Of a stretch of 11,167 bases of DNA, positions 1-6,321 are shown piece after piece. How positions within the stretch are numbered: the first letter of the stretch is position 1; each line of letters opens with the position of its first letter. The notes under the pieces are model-generated. The model saw only the letters and a list, made by a program, of their open reading frames with translations, was not told the origin of the DNA and ran no database searches. The position numbers and the translations under genes are program-made. Source of the stretch: SIG673 sp045660565 (GTDB lineage: Bacteria; Bacillota; Clostridia; Oscillospirales; CAG-272); the NCBI GenBank assembly GCA_045660565.1, contig JAZRDX010000077.1:1-11167 (forward strand). The letters run 5' to 3'.

Positions 1-163
1 CTGCCTGAATCTCTTCAACTGTTTTTTTCTCGTACGTTCCGTTTCCGGAGATGGTGGGAGCGGCATCAATCTCGACGTCTAACGCAAAGAGCGAAAGAGG
101 GAGTATTCCGACAACCATCAAAACCGTAAGCAGAAGTGCGAGGATTCTGGTTTTTGCTTTCAT
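1..163 (-). CDS. Secreted or surface protein, N-terminal part only
   Basis: This is the first 54 codons of a minus-strand gene that continues past the left edge. The ATG is at 161-163, with an AAGGAG ribosome binding site at 172-177, nine bases upstream. The peptide begins MKAKTRILALLLTVLMVVG, a classic signal peptide: a basic n-region (Lys2, Lys4, Arg6) and a hydrophobic core to about residue 27, with likely cleavage near the Leu-Phe-Ala-Leu-Asp stretch at residues 26-30. The following mature segment (DVEIDAAPTISGNGTYEKK) is acidic and polar and shows no recognisable domain. The product is therefore probably exported, but its function cannot be told from this fragment. A promoter lies 70-95 bases upstream. 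Confidence 0.85.
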   Translation of the reverse strand, partial: MKAKTRILALLLTVLMVVGILPLSLFALDVEIDAAPTISGNGTYEKKTVEEIQA

Positions 164-230
164 TTCTTTTTCTCCTTTTCAGAATTTTTTCTTCATATTT
201 TATATACTATAAAATACTCCGTCTGCATAT

Positions 231-259
231 ATTATATATTATAAACCGCTCAAAAGCAA
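231..259 (-). promoter_or_regulatory. Sigma-A type promoter of the secreted-protein gene
   Basis: Read on the minus strand, a TTGCTT -35 box (254-259) is followed after exactly 17 bases by a perfect TATAAT -10 box (231-236). Transcription would start near 224, giving a leader of about 60 bases before the ATG at 163. The leader is very AT-rich. A tandem 11-bp repeat lies just upstream of the -35 box. Confidence 0.65.
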
Positions 260-269
260 CCGTTTTCCG

Positions 270-291
270 ATTTGTTTACAATTTGTTTACA
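270..291 (-). repeat. Two tandem copies of an 11-bp motif upstream of a promoter
   Basis: ATTTGTTTACA occurs at 270-280 and again immediately at 281-291 (minus strand TGTAAACAAAT twice). A degenerate third copy, ATTTGTTTTTT, starts at 309. The pair ends 11 bases upstream of the -35 box of the minus-strand promoter. One-turn spacing in that position suits a direct-repeat binding site for an activator or other regulator; no specific regulator is recognised. Confidence 0.45.
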
Positions 292-412
292 GCACCTGTC
301 AATCCTCGATTTGTTTTTTTGGTAATTTTGTATAAAATCGGTAGGAATGCAGTTTTCAGGTAGTTCCCTCTCCGTCAATTTACGAGACTGCCGGCTCCGC
401 ATTTTGAGGTAG

Positions 413-430
413 AGGCGAACTGTGTTCGCC
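413..430. repeat. Short perfect hairpin, GGCGAAC/GTTCGCC
   Basis: A 7-bp perfect inverted repeat with a three-base loop. It opens the palindrome-rich intergenic tract. A structurally equivalent hairpin (GGCGAG/CTCGCC) lies at 1244-1260 with a compensated base-pair change, so both may belong to one dispersed repeat family. Confidence 0.5.
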
Positions 431-434
431 CGCT

Positions 435-541
435 CTTTTTGGCCTTTCTTTTTGGCCTCTCCGTCTCGTTCCTCGACCCAGTCTGCGAAGCTGACTTACT
501 CCCCTGGAGTGGGAGGCTAATGGCTCCCCCCGTGGGGGAGC
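435..541. repeat. Intergenic repeat element with direct repeats and a GC-rich hairpin
   Basis: CTTTTTGGCCT occurs twice with a 13-bp period (435-445 and 448-458). Further on, GCTCCCCC (523-530) and GGGGGAGC (534-541) form a perfect 8-bp stem with a CGT loop. The sequence after the hairpin (GGCAGCGTAGCTGACTGAG) resembles, from memory, a dispersed non-coding repeat common in gut Clostridia; a genome search would settle it. A 66-codon open frame across this stretch on the minus strand is Pro/Arg/Ser-rich and looks like a by-product of GC-rich repeats. Confidence 0.5.
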
Positions 542-574
542 TGGCAGCGTAGCTGACTGAGAGGGCTGGCTCGC

Positions 575-675
575 CGTCATTATTACACGGAAATTTGACG
601 TTTTGGGCGGGAGGATAATATCCTCCCCTACGGTGATATAAACAGGTAATTGGTAGGGGAGGGGCTTGCTCCTCC
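575..675. repeat. Palindromic mosaic repeat, unit A
   Basis: The unit starts with CGTCATTATTA and carries two hairpins facing each other. The first is GGGAGGA/TCCTCCC (609-627) with CTACGG on its right; the second is GGGAGGGGC/GCTCCTCCC (657-676, one G-T pair) with GGTAG on its left. The arrangement recalls REP/BIME elements: short palindromes in alternating orientation with a shared edge motif. Unit B follows directly with the same starting motif. Confidence 0.6.
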
Positions 676-788
676 CGTTATTATTATGCGGAAAAATAAG
701 GTTTCGGCGGGGCGTCGCAGGCGCCCCCCCCTACCCGATTCGGTGGAAATCCCGTGTTTTTCCGTAGGGGCGGATTCAATATCCGCCC
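676..788. repeat. Palindromic mosaic repeat, unit B
   Basis: The unit starts with CGTTATTATTA, matching the start of unit A in 10 of 11 bases. It again carries a hairpin with a right-hand CTAC edge (GGGGCG/CGCCCC, 709-727) and one with a left-hand CCGTAG edge (GGGCGGAT/ATCCGCCC, 768-788). Stem sequences differ from unit A while pairing is kept. A fifth hairpin, GGGAGC/GCTCCC at 796-816 with CTACGA on its right, may be the start of a truncated third unit. Confidence 0.6.
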
Positions 789-830
789 GTTTTTTGGGAG
801 CGTATAGAATGCTCCCCTACGAAACAGAAA

Positions 831-856
831 AGCCGCACCCAACTTTGGGTGCGGCT
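831..856 (-). terminator. Rho-independent terminator, likely for the Asn/Gln-rich gene
   Basis: AGCCGCACCCA (831-841) pairs perfectly with TGGGTGCGGCT (846-856) around a four-base loop. On the minus strand the stem is followed by TTTTCTGTTT, so it suits transcripts of the 969-1196 gene, about 110 bases after its stop codon. On the plus strand the trailing tract is CATTTTGTG, so weaker plus-strand termination is possible. Confidence 0.7.
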
Positions 857-968
857 CATTTTGTGTTTTGCGAAACCGTTTTGTTTGCTAACCACTCACA
901 TCACGGCTATACGCCACCGGGTGCTACCCGGCGCCCCCCTCTCGGAGTGCGGCTCGTTTTTTTACAGC

Positions 969-1196
969 TTAGCTGCGGCTGTTGTTTTGGTTCTTATTCT
1001 GACTGTTCTTGCTGTTCTTATTGCTCTGACTATCCTGATTGTTCTGGTTGCTCTGATTGCTCTGATTGCTCTGATTGTTCTGATTATTCTGGTTGTTCTG
1101 GTTGTTCTGATTATTCTGGTTGTTCTGATTATTCTGGTTGTTCTGATTATTCTGATTGCGATTCTGCTGACGGTTTTCGTTTTCGTTATAGCTCAT
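969..1196 (-). CDS. Asn/Gln-rich tandem-repeat small protein
   Basis: This 75-residue protein is unrecognised. It begins MSYNENENRQQNRNQ. Residues 16-57 are a perfect triplet array: nine NNQ, then SNQ three times, NNQ, DSQ. A Ser/Lys/Asn tail ends in NNSRS. It has no hydrophobic segment, no cysteine and only one aromatic residue (Tyr3), so it should be soluble and disordered; the composition is prion-like. This frame is chosen over the two open plus-strand frames through the same repeat because it has an ATG with AGAAGGG seven bases upstream, a non-repetitive polar N-terminus consistent with the rest, and a terminator after it. A small hairpin (CCGCT/AGCGG, 1211-1224) abuts the ribosome binding site. 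Whether it is translated is not certain; repeat expansion in a non-coding transcript is the alternative. Confidence 0.6.
   Translation of the reverse strand: MSYNENENRQQNRNQNNQNNQNNQNNQNNQNNQNNQNNQNNQSNQSNQSNQNNQDSQSNKNSKNSQNKNQNNSRS
1026..1151 (-). repeat. 9-bp tandem repeat (14 units) with partial 18-bp higher-order period
   Basis: In the coding sense the units run mostly AATAATCAG alternating with AACAACCAG. Both Asn codons inside a unit are usually the same, and the two types alternate for the first six units. Later units diverge (AGC, GAT, AGT codons). All length changes by whole units keep the reading frame. Confidence 0.85.
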
Positions 1197-1506
1197 AGTT
1201 TTACCCTTCTCCGCTTTTTAGCGGCTATATATTTTTTTGCGAAGGCGAGACGTGCTCGCCGTTCGTCAAGGATATTATCTGTTAAAGCTTTGTTTTTTAT
1301 ACATTTCGGGCAAAAACATACTGTGGCTTACACTTTAGACCTAACCCGCAACCGTACATTCTACGGTTTGTAGAGACATTTTCGGGCTTAGTAGAATTCC
1401 GTATTTTACTGCTCTATGGCACGGAGAGAGCCGCTTACAAGCGGTAGGTTGCTTTTTACAAGCGCTTTTGATAGAATATAATTAAGCAGAAAAAACCAAA
1501 ACAGTG
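1197..1506. other. Non-coding stretch between divergent genes
   Basis: No convincing gene is present. It contains hairpins at 1211-1224 (CCGCT/AGCGG), 1244-1260 (GGCGAG/CTCGCC, same class as 413-430) and 1431-1444 (CCGCT/AGCGG again, four-base loop). A TATAAT at 1477-1482 lacks a good -35 box and is only a possible secondary promoter for the glycosyltransferase gene. Confidence 0.5.
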
Positions 1507-1535
1507 TTGACAAATCGGTTTAATAGTATTAAAAT
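1507..1535 (+). promoter_or_regulatory. Sigma-A promoter of the GT8-PlsC gene
   Basis: A perfect TTGACA -35 box (1507-1512) is followed after 17 bases by TAAAAT (1530-1535, one mismatch to consensus). Transcription would start near 1542, giving a short leader of about 24 bases before the ATG at 1566. The ribosome binding site is weak (AAAGG, 1551-1555). Confidence 0.75.
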
Positions 1536-1565
1536 AATAGTATATATTCGAAAGGCAGAAAAAGA

Positions 1566-3332
1566 ATGGAAAACACAGAAAAAAGTAAAAAAGCAATAAA
1601 TATCTTCTATGCGTGCGACAATAACTTCGTCAAATACGCAATGGTATCAATAAAATCTCTTACGGAAAACGCTGACAAAAGCAGAAAATACCGTATACAT
1701 ATTCTTTCCGCATCGGATATATCGAAGGATACCAAAGAAAAGTTTGACGTGTTTAACACCGAGAACACTGAAATCACTTTCGAAAGCGCGGAAAAGGAGC
1801 TTCTCTATTTTCAGGAGCAGCTTCCGATAAGAGACTACTATACCAAAACAACGTATTACCGAATGTTTATCGCCGACATGTATCCGTCTCTCGACAAGGC
1901 GATATACATTGACAGCGACACCGTCGTGCTTGGGGACGTTTCAAAGCTTTACGACACCGATATACGAGACAATTTAATCGGCGCTTGCCATGAACAGGTT
2001 ATGCTTCAAACCGAGGAATACGGGCGATACGCCGAGGTGGTTTGCGGAATAGACCGCGAGCTTTATTTTAATGCGGGCATGTTGCTCATCAACTGTGCGA
2101 TGTTCAGAGAACGCAAAATCGCTCAGAAATTCACCGAGCTTCTCTATGACTACAACTTTGTCGTTACTCAGGACGAAGATTACCTGAACGTGCTTTGTCA
2201 GGACAGAGTTTTCTGGCTTGACAGCTCGTGGAACACCGAGGTTTTCGGTGTCCTTCCCTGCTCCGAGGAAAAAATAAATATTCTTCATTATATTATGACC
2301 TCAAAGCCGTGGCATTATGACGATTGCAGACTAAAAGAATATTTTTGGAAATACGCCGAGCTTACTTCGGTTTACAATGAGATAAAAGACGAGCTTAACT
2401 CGTACACCGATGAACAGAAAGCGAGCGACAGAATATCGGGTGAAAATCTTTTAAAGCTTGCGATAAGCGAGACCGAAAGAGAGGACGCTTATTACAAGGT
2501 CGTACGCAAAAAGAGATCGCCCGACAGAGAAAAGGTGCTTGAAAAAATCAAAAAAATGGAGGCAGAGGGCGTATACGACGTTGACGCAGAGGAAGATCCG
2601 CCGACAAAAACGCTCTACCCCGACCAGGTTGACTATCTGCGCGAAAAGCAGATAAGCAAAATCAAAACGAAAATTTCCTTTGCCGTTGCAAAGCTTTTCG
2701 TGGACAAGCTGGTAAAGGACAAGAAGCTTATAATCAAAGACATAGTCGGCATAGAAAACTGGACAAACCTAAACAGTGGCGCAATTATTACCTGCAATCA
2801 CTTCAATGCCTTTGACAGCTTTGCTATCCACCTTGCGTATTTTTACTCAAAGCAAAAGAAACGCAAATTTTTCAGGATAATAAGAGAAGGAAACTACACG
2901 AGCTTCCCCGGGCTTTACGGATTTTTCATGCGTAACTGCAACACCCTGCCCCTTTCGTCTAATCTTAAAACCGCGCAAAAGCTGAACAAAAGTATTGATA
3001 AAATATTAAAAGACGGACACTTTATTCTCGTTTATCCCGAGCAGGCTATGTGGTGGAACTACAGAAAACCCCGTCCGACGAAAAACGGCGCATTTAAGTT
3101 CGCGGTAAAGAACAATGTTCCGCTTCTCCCCTGCTTTATCACAATGAAAAACAGTGAAATCATCGGAGAGGACGGATTCCCGGTCCAGGAGTACACGGTA
3201 CATATAGGAAAGCCGATATACCCCGACAAAAATCTTTGTCCGAGCGATAACGTTCAGCTTTTACAGAGCGAAAACTCACGTGTCTGGAAGGAAATTTACG
3301 AAAGCTTTTACGGCATAGAATATAAGCTTTAA
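1566..3332 (+). CDS. Bifunctional GT8 glycosyltransferase / PlsC-type acyltransferase
   Basis: Two enzyme domains are fused in 588 residues. Residues 10-255 are a GT8-family, retaining, nucleotide-sugar glycosyltransferase. Visible are the N-terminal sugar-nucleotide strand (IFYACDNN, 13-20), the metal-binding DxD in IYIDSDTVV (Asp116, Asp118), FNAG (168-171), the DEDYLN motif (203-208) and the C-terminal HxxxxxKPW (His241, Lys247-Trp249). Residues about 365-560 are a lysophospholipid acyltransferase (PlsC/AGPAT family). It has motif I NHxxxxD (Asn411, His412, Asp417), a motif II Arg456 (GFFMRN), a motif III variant YPEQ (490-493) in place of the usual FPEG, and motif IV VPLLPC (518-523). A charged linker (about 270-360) joins them; no transmembrane helix is evident, so association with the inner face of the membrane is inferred. 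A role in making an acylated glycolipid is plausible; the sugar, acceptor and acyl donor cannot be read from sequence. Confidence 0.88.
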   Translation: MENTEKSKKAINIFYACDNNFVKYAMVSIKSLTENADKSRKYRIHILSASDISKDTKEKFDVFNTENTEITFESAEKELLYFQEQLPIRDYYTKTTYYRMFIADMYPSLDKAIYIDSDTVVLGDVSKLYDTDIRDNLIGACHEQVMLQTEEYGRYAEVVCGIDRELYFNAGMLLINCAMFRERKIAQKFTELLYDYNFVVTQDEDYLNVLCQDRVFWLDSSWNTEVFGVLPCSEEKINILHYIMTSKPWHYDDCRLKEYFWKYAELTSVYNEIKDELNSYTDEQKASDRISGENLLKLAISETEREDAYYKVVRKKRSPDREKVLEKIKKMEAEGVYDVDAEEDPPTKTLYPDQVDYLREKQISKIKTKISFAVAKLFVDKLVKDKKLIIKDIVGIENWTNLNSGAIITCNHFNAFDSFAIHLAYFYSKQKKRKFFRIIREGNYTSFPGLYGFFMRNCNTLPLSSNLKTAQKLNKSIDKILKDGHFILVYPEQAMWWNYRKPRPTKNGAFKFAVKNNVPLLPCFITMKNSEIIGEDGFPVQEYTVHIGKPIYPDKNLCPSDNVQLLQSENSRVWKEIYESFYGIEYKL

Positions 3333-3462
3333 GGGAACGCTTTCAAAGCAAAGGCGCAAGCTTAATGAAGCCGATAAGCCGCACCCGTTGTTAGTTTTAC
3401 GCCGAAAAAGCATTTGGTACACGGTTATAAAATCTACATTTTAAAAGGAAGGAGGGCGTAAG

Positions 3463-4140
3463 ATGGACGAAGCTCTTATCACGGATACCACCGATACGGA
3501 AACGCCCGAGATTAAAGAAAAAGGGAAACCGAAGCTTCACGACTACCATTTAGTCTACGTAGGGGTAATGATGGTAATTGCCTCGCTGCTCGGTTGGGTA
3601 AGCGAAAATATTTTCAGAATCATTTCCGCGGGAATTATAGACAGCAGATTTATGTATCTCCCCTTCCTCGGAATTTACGGAATCTGTATTCTTGCGCTTT
3701 ACGCTCTCTTTGGAACACCAGACAGATTTCGTTTTTTACATAAACGGTTATTCGACGGAAACGGAAACGTCTTTGTGCGGTATATCTGTTACTGCATCGT
3801 TATCGCCGCGGCGGTTATGATAGGAGAGATTGCCGTCGGAAGCTTTTGCGAAGCGTTTTCGGGAAAGGTTCTCTGGAACTACTCGTCCATTCCGATCCAT
3901 TTCACGAAATACACAAGCGTACCTACGACGGCTGCGATAACCGCGGGAGTATTTCTGCTAATGAAGTTCGGCTTTACTCCTCTTATGAATTTAATGGAAA
4001 GAAAAATGAGCTACAAGGCGGCAAAGCTTATCTGTCTTACCCTCGGACTGCTCGTTTATCTTGACACCGCGTGGTTTATGGTAAGGATAGTTGCCTTCGG
4101 AGACGCGGGATTTATCTGGAAGATTACGCTTATAGGTTAA
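3463..4140 (+). CDS. CmpB-like (PF06541) integral membrane protein
   Basis: A 225-residue polytopic membrane protein. After a polar N-terminus of about 28 residues, hydrophobic segments lie near 30-50, 63-84, 105-127, 150-172 and 188-212. The pattern fits the family called putative ABC transporter permease type IV / CmpB (PF06541). Supporting motifs are FLGIYGICIL (68-77) and the E-x3-G-x3-E followed by LWNYSSIP, which stands in for the family's WDYS signature. Despite the family name, no ABC ATPase is nearby and transport is unproven. The start has a very strong ribosome binding site (AAGGAGG, about 10 bases upstream). The gene lies 130 bases after the GT8-PlsC gene with neither a clear terminator nor a clear promoter between, so cotranscription is possible. 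A strong terminator follows. Confidence 0.75.
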   Translation: MDEALITDTTDTETPEIKEKGKPKLHDYHLVYVGVMMVIASLLGWVSENIFRIISAGIIDSRFMYLPFLGIYGICILALYALFGTPDRFRFLHKRLFDGNGNVFVRYICYCIVIAAAVMIGEIAVGSFCEAFSGKVLWNYSSIPIHFTKYTSVPTTAAITAGVFLLMKFGFTPLMNLMERKMSYKAAKLICLTLGLLVYLDTAWFMVRIVAFGDAGFIWKITLIG

Positions 4141-4157
4141 CCGCTATCACTGCCGGA

Positions 4158-4196
4158 AAAAAGGACAGGGAGTTGTAAAAACTCCCTGTCCTTTTT
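4158..4196. terminator. Strong bidirectional intrinsic terminator
   Basis: A perfect 16-bp stem (4158-4173 with 4181-4196) encloses a seven-base loop. The GGACAGGGAGT core is flanked by A and T runs, so it works in both directions. It lies 17 bases after the CmpB-like gene and separates it from the converging typA gene, whose stop codon is about 90 bases away. Confidence 0.9.
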
Positions 4197-4272
4197 GTGT
4201 AAATCAAATTTACGAGGTTGCGCGAAGCCTTAGCTTAGCAACGATAGATGTGTATACTCAAACAATGCGCCC

Positions 4273-4296
4273 GCAGGCGCTTGCCTGCTATTTTTT
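4273..4296 (+). terminator. Possible back-up plus-strand terminator over the typA 3' end
   Basis: GCAGGC (4273-4278) pairs with GCCTGC (4283-4288) around GCTT and is followed on the plus strand by TATTTTTT. The T tract is the complement of the Lys-Lys codons ending typA. It could stop plus-strand read-through into typA; it would not work for typA itself, since no T tract follows on that strand. Confidence 0.35.
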
Positions 4297-6117
4297 GAGC
4301 CTTGCTTCGGTTTTAAGTCTCGTCTGGGTATCAAGTATTCTCTTGCGGAGACGTATGCTCTTCGGGGTTATCTCAACAAGCTCGTCGGAACCTATAAATT
4401 CGATAGCCTTTTCAAGCCCCATCTGGCGAGGGGGTGTTAAAATAAGCTTTTCGTCAGCGCCCGATGAACGTATCGACGTAAGGTGCTTCTGCTTACATAC
4501 GTTGACGCAGATATCGCCCGCCTTCGGGTTTTCTCCGACAACCATACCCATATAAACGACGTCTCCCGTGGTGATAAACAGCTCTCCTCTGTCCTGAACG
4601 CTGTAAAGCGCGTAGGAGGTAGCCTCTCCGTCCTCGGAGGCAACAAGCGAGCCGGTAAAGCGCGTGCTTATCTCTCCCTGATACGGAATATATCCCGCAA
4701 ATATGGTGTTAAGGATACCCTCTCCCCTGGTATCTGTCAAAAATTCACTTCTGTATCCGAACAGACAACGGGCGGGAATTACGTATTCTATACGCATACG
4801 GGTGCCGTGAAGTCCCATATCTATAAGCGTGCCTTTACGTGAGCCGAGCTTTTCCATTACCGCTCCCATGTATTCCTCGGGAACGTCGGCAACAACTCTT
4901 TCGGCAGGCTCGGTGCGCTCACCGTTCTCTCCCGTTTTGAAAAGCACTCTCGGTGCGCTTACAAGCACCTCGTACCCCTCGCGGCGCATGGTTTCAAGAA
5001 GAATGGAAAGGTGCATCTCTCCGCGTCCCGCAACAAGGAAGCTGTCGGCGGATTCTCCGTCCCTTACTCTGAGAGAAACGTCCTTTAATGTCTCTCTGTA
5101 AAGACGGGAGCGAATCTGTCTCGACGTTACAAGCTTACCCTCGCGTCCCGCAAGCGGTCCGTCGTTTACCGAGAAGGTCATTTCCATAACGGGCTCGCTT
5201 ATTTTAACAAAAGGAAGCGCCTCGGGTGCGGTATTTTCGCATATGGTATCGCCTATCGTGATATTTTCAGCACCGGAAAAACAGATTATGTCTCCCATTT
5301 CAGCGTACTCGCAGGCTTCTCTGCGGAGCGCCTCAAACTGGTACATTGAAACTATTCTCGTTCTGACCGGGGGGCTGTCGGGGCTGTGGTAGTTAGTGAT
5401 AAGAACCTCCTGGTTCTGGCGAATCTTTCCACGTTCTATTCTGCCTATACCTATTCTTCCGACAAATTCGTTATAGTCTATCGAGGAAACGAGAAGCTGG
5501 AGAGGCCCGTCGGTATCGCCTTCGGGAGACGGAATATATTCAAGTATTTTATCAAAAAGAGGAATAAGGTCGGTTCCCTGAACGTCCGCGGAAAGAGATG
5601 CCGTTCCCGCTCTGCCCGAACAGAAAACTATCGGGCTGTCAAGCTGCTCGTCGGTAGCGTTAAGATCCATAAGAAGCTCAAGAACCTCGTCCTGAACCTC
5701 CGCAAGGCGCGCGTCGGGGCGGTCGATTTTGTTTACGACAACTATAACTCTATGACCGAGCTCAAGCGCTCTTTCAAGAACGAAGCGCGTCTGCGGCATA
5801 GGGCCTTCCGCGGCGTCTACAAGCAGTAAAACACCGTTTACCATTTTGAGTATACGCTCAACCTCTCCACCGAAATCGGCGTGTCCGGGGGTATCGATTA
5901 TATTGATTTTAACACCGTTGTAACGGATAGAGGTATTCTTCGCGAGAATGGTAATTCCTCTTTCCTTTTCGATGTCTCCGCTATCCATAACCCTTTCGGA
6001 GGTTGCCTGATTTTCACGGTACGCGCCGCCCTGCTTTAACATTTCGTCAACAAGGGTTGTCTTACCGTGGTCAACGTGCGCTATTATCGCGATATTTCTT
6101 AAATCTTCTCTTATCAT
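4288..6117 (-). CDS. typA: Ribosome-associated GTPase TypA/BipA
   Basis: TypA/BipA is a translational GTPase of the EF-G/LepA group. It binds 70S ribosomes and helps 50S assembly and growth under cold or other stress. Numbered from the chosen start, the G motifs are intact: G1 AHVDHGKT (13-20), G2 RGIT (53-56), G3 DTPGH (75-79), G4 NKID (129-132) and a G5-like CSGRAG (166-171). EF-G-like beta-barrel, domain III and domain V parts follow, then the TypA-specific C-terminus with GEGILNTIFAGY, VYMGMVVGE and HLTSIRSS. Length (609 residues) is normal. An in-frame ATG five codons upstream (6130-6132) is disfavoured: its only purine-rich site, AAAAGGA, directly abuts it, and the product from 6117 (MIREDLRNIAII) matches the usual TypA N-terminus. 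The site is then about 15 bases away, so the start is not fully settled. The gene has its own consensus promoter, divergent from comM. Confidence 0.97.
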   Translation of the reverse strand: MIREDLRNIAIIAHVDHGKTTLVDEMLKQGGAYRENQATSERVMDSGDIEKERGITILAKNTSIRYNGVKINIIDTPGHADFGGEVERILKMVNGVLLLVDAAEGPMPQTRFVLERALELGHRVIVVVNKIDRPDARLAEVQDEVLELLMDLNATDEQLDSPIVFCSGRAGTASLSADVQGTDLIPLFDKILEYIPSPEGDTDGPLQLLVSSIDYNEFVGRIGIGRIERGKIRQNQEVLITNYHSPDSPPVRTRIVSMYQFEALRREACEYAEMGDIICFSGAENITIGDTICENTAPEALPFVKISEPVMEMTFSVNDGPLAGREGKLVTSRQIRSRLYRETLKDVSLRVRDGESADSFLVAGRGEMHLSILLETMRREGYEVLVSAPRVLFKTGENGERTEPAERVVADVPEEYMGAVMEKLGSRKGTLIDMGLHGTRMRIEYVIPARCLFGYRSEFLTDTRGEGILNTIFAGYIPYQGEISTRFTGSLVASEDGEATSYALYSVQDRGELFITTGDVVYMGMVVGENPKAGDICVNVCKQKHLTSIRSSGADEKLILTPPRQMGLEKAIEFIGSDELVEITPKSIRLRKRILDTQTRLKTEARLKK

Positions 6118-6168
6118 CTTTTTAACCGACATTCCTTTTCAAAATTTTACAAATTCATATATGTATTT

Positions 6169-6197
6169 ATTATAAACCAAAAATCCTTCCGTGTCAA
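6169..6197 (-). promoter_or_regulatory. Perfect-consensus sigma-A promoter of typA
   Basis: On the minus strand, TTGACA (6192-6197), a 17-base spacer and TATAAT (6169-6174) match consensus in every base. The start point would be near 6162, leaving a leader of about 45 bases. This suggests strong constitutive expression. Confidence 0.85.
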
Positions 6198-6247
6198 GAA
6201 TTTTTCAGAGCTTTTTGAAAGAAAACGAGGGAATTTTAATAAAGTAC

Positions 6248-6276
6248 TTGCAATTTATTAATTTATAGTATATAAT
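6248..6276 (+). promoter_or_regulatory. Sigma-A promoter of comM/yifB
   Basis: TTGCAA (6248-6253), a 17-base spacer and a perfect TATAAT (6271-6276) lie 45 bases upstream of the comM start. It points away from the typA promoter; the two -35 boxes are 50 bases apart. Confidence 0.8.
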
Positions 6277-6321
6277 AATTATATCTGTTTTTAAAAAATT
6301 AAGGTAAAAAGGGGAAATTTT

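Noticed and set aside
136..363. Plus-strand open frame rich in Phe, Tyr and Leu
   Set aside because: It is antisense to the signal-peptide start, the leader and the promoter of the minus-strand gene; its composition reflects AT-rich non-coding DNA.
380..580. Minus-strand 66-codon open frame rich in Pro, Arg and Ser
   Set aside because: It lies wholly in intergenic repeat sequence; such frames are a common false call in GC-rich repeats and no ribosome binding site was seen.
575..1151. Possible CRISPR array
   Set aside because: The repeats are either adjacent 9-bp units without spacers or ~100-bp units with variable hairpins. No constant 25-40 bp repeat with unique spacers and no cas gene is present.
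650..1198. Plus-strand open frame ending in Cys-Ser-Asp/Tyr-Ser-Gly repeats
   Set aside because: It crosses the palindromic tract and the terminator, and its repeat is the complement of the NNQ array read in another frame. It has no matching non-repeat domain.
849..1373. Plus-strand open frame with a long Val/Leu/Ile repeat resembling membrane helices
   Set aside because: The hydrophobic run is the CTG-ATT-GTT complement of the NNQ codons. The start lies inside the terminator stem and lacks a ribosome binding site.
5386..5829. 147-codon plus-strand open frame inside typA
   Set aside because: It is antisense to conserved GTPase domain codons of typA, and nothing in it looks like an independent gene.
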